In this document: positions 24,651-33,708 of the stretch, piece after piece | Position numbering within the stretch: position 1 is the first letter of the stretch | Layout of the letters: every line of letters starts with the position of its first letter | Source of the DNA: Kamptonema sp. UHCC 0994 | GTDB taxonomy: Bacteria > Cyanobacteriota > Cyanobacteriia > Cyanobacteriales > Microcoleaceae | Direction: 5' to 3' | NCBI RefSeq assembly: GCF_029167235.1 | Contig: NZ_JARFTR010000287.1 | Coordinates: 39,583-103,582 of the forward strand | DNA length: 64,000 nt | Translations under genes and position numbers: made by a program | The notes under the pieces: model-generated | Database searches by the model: none | Told to the model about the DNA's origin: nothing | Seen by the model: the letters and a program-made list of their open reading frames with translations, nothing else

Positions 24651-26366
24651 ATGACTGAATATACAGCTACAATTATTGACACAACTGGGATTCAACCTTA
24701 TATTTTTGGGAGTAACCGCCTCCGAGAAAATATTGGTGCATCTTTCTTAATTGCAGAAGCAACAAAGCAATGGGTTAAAGAAGCTTTGACCGATCTGGGT
24801 AAACCTTTTTATTTTCCCGATCCTGAATTATCTGAACAGGGTCAGGAATCACAGCCTGAACCAAATGCCAAGCCGTATATTGAAGATGGGAATTTAGTAG
24901 CCGAAGTTATTTATGCAGGTGGAGGTAATGCAGTTTTACTCTTTACATCCCATGATGATGCTGTAGATTTTACTAAAATTTTAAGTTGTCGAATTTTGAA
25001 GAAAGCACCAGGACTTAACCTAGTTGTTGCTCACAAAAAATTTGATTTTGATGATCAAGAAAGACAACTAAGACAAGTTATTGACGACTTAATGAAAAAT
25101 GAAATGGAAGCTAAAAAACGACAACGGATTCCCTCTGTACCCTTGTTAGGATTAGGTGTAACAGCCTCTTGTAATTCAACTCAATTACCCGCCATAGGAA
25201 CTAGCGATCAATTTGATTCACCTAAAGAGGATAAATATTGGGTTTCTACAGAAGTTAAGTACAAACTAAAAAAGGTCAATGACGCTAATAAAAAGCTGAA
25301 CAACTTTTTTGAAGGATTTGTCCCCGAACTTTATGAATTTCCGCTTCGGGCTGATCATTTAGGTAGAACTCAGGATGAATCTAGTTATGTGGCTGTTGTT
25401 CATGCTGATGGGAATAGTATGGGCGATCGCTTTCAAAAACAAAGTGAAACAGCATCAACCAACCGAGAATATATTACCAAAATGCGCGAGTTATCTTGGA
25501 GCGTTAATAAAATAGGTAAAGATGCTTTAATAACCGTTATAAAAACACTTGTTAATTCTATTCAGCATAATTCCGAAGGTGGTTTTATTAATTGGCTTGA
25601 TACAGAAGGTCAGCTATTTAGTAAAATTGAACTGAAGAAAAATCCTGAAAATGGCAAATTTTACCTACCTTTTCGTCCCCTCGTTTATGGAGGAGATGAT
25701 GTCACCTTTATTTGTGATGGACGATTAGGATTAACTCTAGCGACTCTTTTCTTAAAAGAATTTGAAAAAACGGCAGCAGATGGAGAAAAATTAACAGCTT
25801 GTGCTGGAATTAGCATTGTTAAATCTCATTATCCTTTTGCGCGTGCTTATGAATTAAGTGAGTCTTTGTGTGGTAGTGCAAAGAAAATGGTACGCGAAGG
25901 AGGACGTGGATTTTCTGCCTTAGATTGGCATATTGCTGCGAGTGGTTTAATCGGTTCTCTGGGTGATATTCGTAAGCGAGAATATCAAGTTAATAGTTCT
26001 GGTTCTGGAACGGAAAAAAATCTTACTATGCGTCCTATTCGACTTAAAGGAGAAAATGAAAAATGGCAAAACTGGGATGATTTTGAAGCTGTTGTGAGAG
26101 AATTTAATATAGGTGATGATTGGCGGGATAAACGCAATAAAGTTATTGCCTTAAGAGAAGTCTTACGCAAAGGTTCAGATGCAACTCAACAATTTTTGCA
26201 TCTTTACCGAATGCAAGAGTTACCCTCTTTTGAGCATACTTCTTATGATGACTTAAAGACAAGAGGTTGGGTTGATGATGGTAAAGAAGAAAGAGTTTGC
26301 GGTTATTTTGATGCAATTGAAGCAATGGAATTTTATTTTCCCTTATCAGGAGTGAACGATGAGTAA
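24651..26366 (+). CDS. cas10: Cas10, signal-synthesising large subunit (type III-D)
   Basis: The 571-aa protein has a first Palm region starting at once (TGIQPYIFGSNRLRENIGAS), HADGNSMGDRF at about 251-261 and the second Palm active site YGGDDVTF, with GGDD at residues 347-350. The cyclase is therefore intact and can make cyclic oligoadenylates when target RNA is bound. No N-terminal HD nuclease domain is present, so ssDNA cleavage by Cas10 is not expected. It overlaps the next gene by 8 bp, which indicates a tightly coupled operon. The start ATG follows AGGAATG. Confidence 0.9.
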   Translation: MTEYTATIIDTTGIQPYIFGSNRLRENIGASFLIAEATKQWVKEALTDLGKPFYFPDPELSEQGQESQPEPNAKPYIEDGNLVAEVIYAGGGNAVLLFTSHDDAVDFTKILSCRILKKAPGLNLVVAHKKFDFDDQERQLRQVIDDLMKNEMEAKKRQRIPSVPLLGLGVTASCNSTQLPAIGTSDQFDSPKEDKYWVSTEVKYKLKKVNDANKKLNNFFEGFVPELYEFPLRADHLGRTQDESSYVAVVHADGNSMGDRFQKQSETASTNREYITKMRELSWSVNKIGKDALITVIKTLVNSIQHNSEGGFINWLDTEGQLFSKIELKKNPENGKFYLPFRPLVYGGDDVTFICDGRLGLTLATLFLKEFEKTAADGEKLTACAGISIVKSHYPFARAYELSESLCGSAKKMVREGGRGFSALDWHIAASGLIGSLGDIRKREYQVNSSGSGTEKNLTMRPIRLKGENEKWQNWDDFEAVVREFNIGDDWRDKRNKVIALREVLRKGSDATQQFLHLYRMQELPSFEHTSYDDLKTRGWVDDGKEERVCGYFDAIEAMEFYFPLSGVNDE

Positions 26367-27057
26367 TTATTTTATTAACATTGAACTATTAAGCGATACC
26401 ACCTTCGGACGAGGAGATGGAGTTGCAGGCTTAATCGATCAAGAAGTTGAACACGATTCCTATGGATTTCCCTATTTGCGAGGACGTACATTAAAAGGAT
26501 TATTAAGCGAAGAATGTGACAATTTATTGTGCTTAATTCCCGATCCTCAAGAACATTGGCTAAATGCTAGAAATAGCTTACTAGGTAAAGCAGGAAGTAC
26601 AATAGAAACCCAGTCCAGAATGCACGTTGGTGATGCTTGCTTACCGGATGATTTGCGTAGAGAAGTCGCCAAGCAATTTGAGCTAGAGAAATATAGAGGA
26701 AAAATAACTCTAACTCCCACAGATATTCTCTCATCTTTAACCACCTTTCGGCGACAAACTGCTATTGATTCTAAAGAGGGTGTTGCCAAAGATAAAAGTT
26801 TACGTTCTAGTCGAGTTGTTTTGCGAGAACTCTGTTTTAAAGCACCCATTACTTTAAATCTAAAACCTTCCGATGATTCCCAGAAAATACTAGCTCTTTT
26901 AGCTGTTAGCGTCCTCGCATTGCGTCGCATTGGAAGTGGACGAAATCGAGGTCGAGGTCATGTTAAATGTACATTATGGCAAAGGCAAGAAAATCAAAAC
27001 CCCGAAGAAATTACTACAAAACATTTACGTTATCTTGAACAGGAGACAAAAGCATGA
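26359..27057 (+). CDS. Cas7-family RAMP, Csm3-like backbone subunit
   Basis: The 232-aa RAMP has TTFGRGDGVAGLIDQEVEHD, where the Asp after GLI matches the RNA-cleaving Asp of Csm3. YLRGRTLKGLL and the C-terminal glycine loop IGSGRNRGRGHVKC follow. It forms the crRNA-binding filament and cuts target RNA at fixed intervals. It overlaps cas10 upstream and csx10 downstream (4 bp). Confidence 0.85.
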   Translation: MSNYFINIELLSDTTFGRGDGVAGLIDQEVEHDSYGFPYLRGRTLKGLLSEECDNLLCLIPDPQEHWLNARNSLLGKAGSTIETQSRMHVGDACLPDDLRREVAKQFELEKYRGKITLTPTDILSSLTTFRRQTAIDSKEGVAKDKSLRSSRVVLRELCFKAPITLNLKPSDDSQKILALLAVSVLALRRIGSGRNRGRGHVKCTLWQRQENQNPEEITTKHLRYLEQETKA

Positions 27058-28628
27058 GTGCCATTACCTTTACCCTTCATACTCAACAGCCTATATTAGC
27101 GACATCCTTTCAAGGAGATCCTAACAGTGATGTTTCCTATCCATATATTCCAGGGAGCATGATTCGGGGTGCTTTAATTGGTCGCTATCTCAAACAAAAT
27201 CCCGCTATAGGGGATGATATTCTGGCTGATACTCAGGTTAGACATTTATTTTTTTCGGGTCAAGTTCGTTACCTCAATGCGTATTTAGTCACTAAGGAAG
27301 AATATCAACCTCGAAGCTTACCAACACCTCGATCTTGGTTTCAGAATAAAGGAGAAGAACCATTAGAGAAAATTTACGATCTGAGTCGGATGGAATTGTC
27401 TGATTTAGACTCTGGTATTTCACCAAAGCCAGTTAAGCAGCAGTTTTGCAGCGTTAATCATACAGATGTTATACTGTATAAAGAAGAACGTCGCATTAAT
27501 ATTCATAACCAAAGACATCGTAGTAAAGGTAGATCGACAGAAGCAGCAGGGGAGGTATTTCGTTATGAAGCTTTAGACGCTAATCAGCAGTTTCAATCGG
27601 TAATTTTATGTGAAGAAAAAGATAAGCAAGTTTTGGAAGAGTTACTTAAGGAAAATGATAATATTTGGTTAGGTGGTTCTCAAAGTGCAGGCTATGGACA
27701 TACTAAAATCAGTGAATTTCAATTTCACGAAACTTGGGATGAAGTTGGTAAAAATCAAAGTTTAGAAAACCGAATTGAAAGTGAATATTTCCAAATTACC
27801 CTTCTGAGCGATATGATTCTTCAAAATGAATGGGGTCAATATGTTGTAAAACCACCGATCCAACTTTTAGCAGAATCATTAGATATAGAACCTGAACAAT
27901 TAAAATTGCAAAAAGGTTATATGTCTAGCACTTTAATAGGAGGGTTTAATAAAAAATGGGGTTTACCTTTGCCTCAAGTTCCGGCAATCGCATCAGGAAG
28001 TGTTTTTGTTTTTAAATCTTTACTGCTTGATTTACAGCGAGTTAAAGATTTAGAGTTTTATGGGCTTGGAGAAAGAACTATTGAAGGTTTTGGACGAGTT
28101 GCGGTTAACTGGTTAAATTTAGATAACAGTACAGAATTTTCTGCTACTTTACCAAAATTTGAACCCAGTTCTACAGATCCTCCAAAACTTCCAACGGGTT
28201 CAAAATCAGCACAGTTAGCAAAAGAAATGGCAAAACGTTTATTTTGTCAAAAATTAGATGAAAAATTACGTCAGAAAGTTAGTGAATTTAACATAGAAGG
28301 AAATATCAGCAATAGCCAACTTTCTCGGCTGATGATTGTTGCAAGGAAAGCACTTAACGATCCTGAACTGGGAAATAAGCCAAATCTTCAGCAAGTTAGC
28401 GACTTACTGGGTAATTTACCATCCAATGCAAGCGATCAGTTTGAATATGCAAAAATAGGTAATCAATCACTTGAAAGACAAATTAAAGAGTGGATGTCAG
28501 GTTGGATTGATATTTCACCTGTGACAATTGCTGGAGAATCCTATGATTTAAGTCAAGATGAAAATTTAGCCCCTAAGTACACGCTACTTTTAATTATGGC
28601 AATTGCCAAAAAAGCAACTAAGGAGTAA
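27054..28628 (+). CDS. csx10: Csx10, type III-D RAMP subunit
   Basis: The 524-aa protein has an N-terminal RAMP (YPYIPGSMIRGALIGRYL) and a large central part with ILYKEERRINIHNQRHRSKG. A second glycine-rich motif, FYGLGERTIEGFGRVAVNWL, precedes a C-terminal helical domain. The pattern is that of Csx10, the Cas5-like marker of subtype III-D that caps the crRNA 5' end. AAGGAG in its last codons serves as ribosome-binding site for the next gene. Confidence 0.85.
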   Translation: MSAITFTLHTQQPILATSFQGDPNSDVSYPYIPGSMIRGALIGRYLKQNPAIGDDILADTQVRHLFFSGQVRYLNAYLVTKEEYQPRSLPTPRSWFQNKGEEPLEKIYDLSRMELSDLDSGISPKPVKQQFCSVNHTDVILYKEERRINIHNQRHRSKGRSTEAAGEVFRYEALDANQQFQSVILCEEKDKQVLEELLKENDNIWLGGSQSAGYGHTKISEFQFHETWDEVGKNQSLENRIESEYFQITLLSDMILQNEWGQYVVKPPIQLLAESLDIEPEQLKLQKGYMSSTLIGGFNKKWGLPLPQVPAIASGSVFVFKSLLLDLQRVKDLEFYGLGERTIEGFGRVAVNWLNLDNSTEFSATLPKFEPSSTDPPKLPTGSKSAQLAKEMAKRLFCQKLDEKLRQKVSEFNIEGNISNSQLSRLMIVARKALNDPELGNKPNLQQVSDLLGNLPSNASDQFEYAKIGNQSLERQIKEWMSGWIDISPVTIAGESYDLSQDENLAPKYTLLLIMAIAKKATKE

Positions 28629-28632
28629 ATCA

Positions 28633-30150
28633 ATGATTGAAAACTTACAAAGATCCGATCATCGTCGAATTACCAAACGAATTATTATTCGGGGTATTTT
28701 GATATTGGATACACCCACTTGTTTAGGAAGTGGTGATGCAGATAGTCCCACTGATTTACCATTACTCAGGGATAGTATTAGCGATCGCGCTTTGTTAACA
28801 GGTTCATCAATTGCCGGTGCTTTGCGGAACTATTTACATGAATACGAACAAGGTTATGGGAAAAGTGAAATTAGTCAAGAGTTAGCGACTAAACTTTTTG
28901 GTCATCTGTTTCGTTACGAAGGTGACGAGCCAAAGGAAGAAGAAAATCAAAGCCCTCTAATTATTGATGATGCAATTAGTAGTACAATTCCAGTGATTGA
29001 ATTACGGGATGGAGTGAAGATTAAAAGTGCAACAGGTACAGCCGAAGATGGTGCCAAATATGATTTAGAATTGCTGGAAGCCGGAACAGAATTTTTACTC
29101 AATTTTGAGTTACTCATTGAAAAAGATGAAGCTGAATTAAAAAAAGCACTCGCTATTGCTTTAAAGGGATTAGAGAAAGGTGAAATTTGCCTGGGGATGA
29201 AAAAGCGTCGAGGTTTTGGTCGTTGTTATGTAGAAAAGTGGCAAGTTTCGGAGTTTGATTTACAAAAGCATAAAGACCGAATCGAGTGGTTAAAGTTTGA
29301 TCACTGGACTAGGGAATTATTCAATAAAAGGAAGTCATTTGAATCAATTGTAGTCGCACTTGGAGGAGTATCGCTGAAACAACAGATTGATCAGCGCGAT
29401 CGCCTTTCCATCCATGCTAAATTTAAACTAGCTACTCCTTTACTCATTCGCTCCAGTCAAGACTTAATTCAAAATAACCGATCTCCTGATGTTGTACATT
29501 TACACTCTGAAAGAAAGGGAAAACTTCAGCCTATTGTTTCAGGTACAAGTTTAGCAGGCGTACTATGGCATCGAGCCGAGCGAATTGTTAAGACATTGGG
29601 TAAAGACTTGCAAATAGTTTATGATCTTTTTGGTATAGTTGAAAGACAAAGGGCAAAAGCAAGCCGTCTAGTTATCCAAGAAAGTGTTATAGAAAATACG
29701 GCTGAATTAGTGCAAAGTCGAATCGCGATCGACCGCTTCACAGGAGGTACTTATCACGGAGCATTATTTAGTGAACAGCCTATTTTTGGACTAGAAGAAG
29801 CTGAGGAAGAAAAGAAACCCAAAAACAAAAATACTTCCCCAAAATCTCAACCTATTAACAAGAATCAACATATTGAGCTTAAACTTGAATTGCGTGATCC
29901 AAAAGAACATGAAATTGGCTTGCTGCTACTACTACTTAAAGACTTGTGGACAGGTGACTTACCTGTAGGCGGTACAAGTAGTATTGGCAGGGGACGGTTA
30001 GAGGGAATAGAAGCAACTATAACTTGGCAACAGCCAGAAAAAACAGAGAAAAAATGGGTAATCTCTCAAAACAATGGAAAGCTCAAATTAACTCAAGAGG
30101 ACAAACAAAAATTAGAACATTTTGTTAGCAAATTTATGGAGGAAATGTAA
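28633..30150 (+). CDS. Fused double Cas7-type RAMP (type III-D)
   Basis: The protein of about 505 aa contains two RAMP domains in tandem. The first has CLGSGDADSPTDLPLLRD, TGSSIAGALRNYL and KKRRGFGRCYVEKW. The second has LLIRSSQDLIQNNRSPDVV, VSGTSLAGVLWHRAER and GGTSSIGRGRLEG. Each contributes a backbone position, and the Asp in TDLPLLRD is a candidate RNA-cleavage residue. The ATG at 28633 is used because AAGGAGTAAATCA precedes it. The stop overlaps the next start (TAATG). Confidence 0.85.
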   Translation: MIENLQRSDHRRITKRIIIRGILILDTPTCLGSGDADSPTDLPLLRDSISDRALLTGSSIAGALRNYLHEYEQGYGKSEISQELATKLFGHLFRYEGDEPKEEENQSPLIIDDAISSTIPVIELRDGVKIKSATGTAEDGAKYDLELLEAGTEFLLNFELLIEKDEAELKKALAIALKGLEKGEICLGMKKRRGFGRCYVEKWQVSEFDLQKHKDRIEWLKFDHWTRELFNKRKSFESIVVALGGVSLKQQIDQRDRLSIHAKFKLATPLLIRSSQDLIQNNRSPDVVHLHSERKGKLQPIVSGTSLAGVLWHRAERIVKTLGKDLQIVYDLFGIVERQRAKASRLVIQESVIENTAELVQSRIAIDRFTGGTYHGALFSEQPIFGLEEAEEEKKPKNKNTSPKSQPINKNQHIELKLELRDPKEHEIGLLLLLLKDLWTGDLPVGGTSSIGRGRLEGIEATITWQQPEKTEKKWVISQNNGKLKLTQEDKQKLEHFVSKFMEEM

Positions 30151-30749
30151 TGAATCAGGAGTTATGTCAGACATCAATTGAAAGTTTTATGAAACAGTCC
30201 CTTAAGGATTGGCTAAAACAGAAGGCGAAAGATCATCATTTACACTATCTATTAGCTCATGCTGAAGATGGAGTTATCTGGGGACGTTTTGATGTAGAGA
30301 CTGGGGCTTTAATAACTGCTAGAGAGGTGTTTTCTGAGTGTGATTTTCCTGAATTGCGTTTAAACACTTTGCAACAATGCCGAGTGTTTGGAAAAGCAGG
30401 TGAAGTATTACTGTGGAATAGTAGTGGGAAGTGGAAATCGCGCCTCATTCTTGAAACTAAAGCATCAGAATTAATCAGTAAAAACCAAAACAAAATTGGT
30501 TTAATCCCAGAATCTCAAGTTCTTTGGGGAACTAAAGGACAAGAAAATAAAGAGTATGGCTTTACCCTGCTTTTAGATGGTTCTGAAGGATTAAAACACG
30601 CTGTACCTCTCACTGATATAAACTTTGAGAAAGATAAAGATGAGAAAATACTAAAACGTTCAGTTAGATTAGACATACATCACTACTTCTGTTATGACTC
30701 AGATGGAGTCGCTAGAATTTTTATCAGTCGTCTCGTATCTCTTAACTAA
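30150..30749 (+). CDS. csx19: Csx19 (TIGR03984-like) type III-D protein
   Basis: The 199-aa protein resembles the Csx19 family found only in type III-D loci. Features are LAHAEDGVIWGRFDVETGAL, the block FPELRLNTLQQCRVFGKAGE, EVLLWNSSGKWKSRLI and SQVLWGT with a C-terminal VRLDIHHYFCYDSDGVARIF. Its biochemical role is poorly known; it is presumed to be part of or to regulate the III-D effector. It is translationally coupled to the fused RAMP upstream. Confidence 0.8.
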   Translation: MNQELCQTSIESFMKQSLKDWLKQKAKDHHLHYLLAHAEDGVIWGRFDVETGALITAREVFSECDFPELRLNTLQQCRVFGKAGEVLLWNSSGKWKSRLILETKASELISKNQNKIGLIPESQVLWGTKGQENKEYGFTLLLDGSEGLKHAVPLTDINFEKDKDEKILKRSVRLDIHHYFCYDSDGVARIFISRLVSLN

Positions 30750-30761
30750 GGAAATAATTCA

Positions 30762-33059
30762 ATGAATCCCAGACATTTACCACAAGTCAAAAGTGACCGT
30801 AAAGCAGTTGCTCCCTATAACTTTGTAGAGTTACCGAATAAAATTGTAGAGGCAGAACTTCAATGTAATGGAAAATTGCGAGATAACGATCGCTACTACC
30901 CCGATCGTCATACTGGCAAAATCAAATGTACATTAAGAACAGAATCACCTCTCTATATTCGTTGTGGTCTGACTCCAACTGATTTCTCAAACTTTAGTGA
31001 TAAGCTTAATGAATATTTAACATCAGAGCAGCGCAAGACAAAAGCTGAGTTTTTTCAGTATCCCTCAAATTCCTATCCTGTTCTCCCAGGTAGCAGCTTG
31101 CGAGGAATGTTGCGGACTTTGGTAGAAATTATCAGCTTTGGAAAAATTGAGCAAGTTTCAGATCGGAAAAAATTCTTTTTCCGTGCAGTTGCGGCTGAAA
31201 ATGACGATCCGCTTAGGGATGTATATAAAGCTCGTATTGGCAATATGGCGAAAAATGTTAAAGCTGGTTACTTAGAATTTGACAAAAAACAAAATAAATG
31301 GTTTATCAGACCCTCTAATAAAATTGACGATAAATTATTTATTGAAGTGAAGGAAGAGGATATTAAAGACGATATTCCTTCCCTAATTATCTTAAAAAAA
31401 GCTAACTATATTCCTCAGTATATCCAAATTAGCTTTGAGGTAACACCAACATCTATACAGGTTAGTGAAAACTTGACTAAATATTCCCAAAATGGGCAAA
31501 CTGGATGGCTCATTACTAGCGGCAATATGCTTGAAAATATGCTTGAAAAAACTACGGAAAGAGAACGAGAAAAATTACTTGGAAAAAAAGAAGGCCGTAA
31601 GTATCATTACATCATTGCGGAAGTTGATCGCTCTGTGAAGCGAATTGAAATTAGCTCAGATGCAATTAGAGATTATCGGGAAGCACTTACTAATTTTCAG
31701 AAAGGAGAAGAAAAGCAATTTAAAAATAATTCTAAAAATCGCTTTGACAAAAAAAAGGGGGTGATTCAAGAGGGACTACCTATTTTTTACTGCGACCCAG
31801 AGCCAGTAACATTATTTGGCCAGAGTCCTAATTTTCGCATTCCTTATTCTCCAAATAATGACGGTAGAGCCGCTTCAGCAGTTGATTTTATTCCCAAACA
31901 CATAGGTGAATCAGACAAAATAGACTTAGCCGATGCAATCTTTGGTTTTGTCAGACGTAGAAAAGATAAAAAAGAGGAACTTCCATCTAATGAAAAGAAA
32001 GAAAAGCGAGAACAATCTCGTGCAGGGCGTATTTTTGTTAGCGATGCTCGCTATGTAACTGATGAGGAAGGAATCTGGCTCAAAGATAACCCCAATGATA
32101 CAATAACACCCCAAATTCTTGCCAGTTCTAAACCAACGACATTTCAGCACTATTTAGTTCAAAAAACCGATGAAAAATCAGATCTCAAACATTATGGTAG
32201 TAAAACTGTAATTCGCGGACATAAGCTTTACTGGCACAAAGGGGATGTAAAAACTGGTATTCAAACAGATGCGAGTCCAGAGGAAATTGAAAAAAAACGA
32301 TCGCAGTACACAGAAATCAAGCCTATCAAAGCCGGAGTCACCTTCGAGTTTTCAATTAACTTTGAAAATTTGAGTAATGTAGAATTGGGCGCACTGCTGT
32401 GGATATTGACTCTCGCTAGTGACAATGCAAACCAACTAAAATTACTTGATTTAGATGGGAAAGAAAAATATTGCTTGTCTCTTGGTATGGGTAAACCGTT
32501 AGGAATGGGTGCAGTGACTATTGAAAAATCCGAACTTATCCTTAATGAACGATCCCAGAATAAGCCTCAGCAGCGATACACCCAGCTATTTGATGTTAAT
32601 GACGATAATTGGTTAACAGGCGATCGCCCTTGCTCTGCTGATGAATACAAATCTTGTGTAGAAGCATTTGATTGCTATATTATCGAGCGCGTTGATGATT
32701 CAGATTTACCAGAAGGTTGTCCTGACAGAAAAGATTTAAGGTTGAAAGATATTCCGCGTATTCAGATGCTTTTAGCTATGCTGAGTTGGAATTTTCCACC
32801 AGTTGATGAAACGCGATATATGGAAATTGAAAGAGACATAAATAAGGGTTATCGTGGTAAACGGGTTAAGCAAAATGAGAAAACTAAAGATGAATATGAG
32901 GATCGCTTGGTACTACCAACTCCATTGCAAATAAAAGGATGGGAAGATACGCACAGAATTAATAACTCTCCTGTATCACCTTCAACAAGGGTAACTGACA
33001 GTAATTCTGAAGGAAATAACCCAAATCCTTTAGCTAGACCACAAAAACCGAAACCCTAA
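30762..33059 (+). CDS. Large RAMP protein, TIGR03986-like (type III-D)
   Basis: The 765-aa protein has a Cas7 core split by long insertions. The core is visible in GKIKCTLRTESPLYIRC, YPVLPGSSLRGMLRTLVEII, the central FRIPYSPNNDGRAASAVDFI with DAIFGFVRR, and the glycine motif LSLGMGKPLGMGAVTIEKSE near 570. A charged C-terminal tail follows. It probably forms an end of the III-D backbone. It is the last III-D gene, and cas3 starts one base after its stop. Confidence 0.82.
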   Translation: MNPRHLPQVKSDRKAVAPYNFVELPNKIVEAELQCNGKLRDNDRYYPDRHTGKIKCTLRTESPLYIRCGLTPTDFSNFSDKLNEYLTSEQRKTKAEFFQYPSNSYPVLPGSSLRGMLRTLVEIISFGKIEQVSDRKKFFFRAVAAENDDPLRDVYKARIGNMAKNVKAGYLEFDKKQNKWFIRPSNKIDDKLFIEVKEEDIKDDIPSLIILKKANYIPQYIQISFEVTPTSIQVSENLTKYSQNGQTGWLITSGNMLENMLEKTTEREREKLLGKKEGRKYHYIIAEVDRSVKRIEISSDAIRDYREALTNFQKGEEKQFKNNSKNRFDKKKGVIQEGLPIFYCDPEPVTLFGQSPNFRIPYSPNNDGRAASAVDFIPKHIGESDKIDLADAIFGFVRRRKDKKEELPSNEKKEKREQSRAGRIFVSDARYVTDEEGIWLKDNPNDTITPQILASSKPTTFQHYLVQKTDEKSDLKHYGSKTVIRGHKLYWHKGDVKTGIQTDASPEEIEKKRSQYTEIKPIKAGVTFEFSINFENLSNVELGALLWILTLASDNANQLKLLDLDGKEKYCLSLGMGKPLGMGAVTIEKSELILNERSQNKPQQRYTQLFDVNDDNWLTGDRPCSADEYKSCVEAFDCYIIERVDDSDLPEGCPDRKDLRLKDIPRIQMLLAMLSWNFPPVDETRYMEIERDINKGYRGKRVKQNEKTKDEYEDRLVLPTPLQIKGWEDTHRINNSPVSPSTRVTDSNSEGNNPNPLARPQKPKP

Positions 33060-33060
33060 A

Positions 33061-33708
33061 ATGCGATCGCACCCACCCCCTCCCATGAACCTTAACCACC
33101 ACTTCCACACCCTCACCGGCTTTCCCCCCCGCCAATTCCAACTAGAAACGATCGCAAACCTCCTCGATCGCGAAAACATCCTCCTCCGCGCTCCCACCGG
33201 TTCCGGGAAAACGGAAACCGCGATCGCACCCTTCCTCTTCGCTAAACCCCTACAAATCGACTTCCCCAACAAACTCATCTACGTTGTCCCCCTACGCACC
33301 CTCGCCAACAGCCTACGCCAACGCACCGAAACCCTGATCCAACGATGGTCAACCATTCACCCTACCCCCCGCCACCTCACCGTCACCCTCCAAACTGGAG
33401 AAAACCCCGAAGATCCCCGCTTTGAAGGTGATATTATCTTCTGTACCATCGACCAAATGTTAAGCAGCTTTCTTAATATTCCCTATTCTGTCGGTCGCGG
33501 TTCTGCTAATGTTAATTCTGGAGCTATTTTTGCCTCCTATTTAGTATTTGATGAATTGCATCTTCTTGACCCTGAACGTTCTTTTACTACGGTATTAAAA
33601 GTTTTGCAACAAGTTAAAGAAATTACCCCTTTTTTGTTGATGACAGCGACTTTGACTGATGAACTTTCTCGACAAATTCAAACAGTTATTGAACATGAAA
33701 ATCATTGA
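33061..33708 (+). CDS. cas3: Cas3 helicase, N-terminal half (first part of split gene)
   Basis: The 215-aa frame holds the first RecA-like domain of Cas3: Walker A RAPTGSGKTETA (GSGK 47-50), motif Ia VVPLRTLANSL, motif II VFDELHLLD (164-167) and motif III LLMTATLT. It stops (TGA) 14 bp after the start of the next frame, which carries the remaining motifs. Removing one A from the run GAAAAT at about 33700 would join both into a single typical helicase. A start at 33085 (MNLNHHFH) is also possible. The first 360 bp are strikingly C-rich, unlike the rest of the locus. Confidence 0.8.
   Translation: MRSHPPPPMNLNHHFHTLTGFPPRQFQLETIANLLDRENILLRAPTGSGKTETAIAPFLFAKPLQIDFPNKLIYVVPLRTLANSLRQRTETLIQRWSTIHPTPRHLTVTLQTGENPEDPRFEGDIIFCTIDQMLSSFLNIPYSVGRGSANVNSGAIFASYLVFDELHLLDPERSFTTVLKVLQQVKEITPFLLMTATLTDELSRQIQTVIEHENH

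Noticed and set aside
30257..30493. Antisense frame within csx19 and similar frames opposite other cas genes
   Set aside because: They are shadows of conserved genes, without ribosome-binding sites or recognisable proteins.
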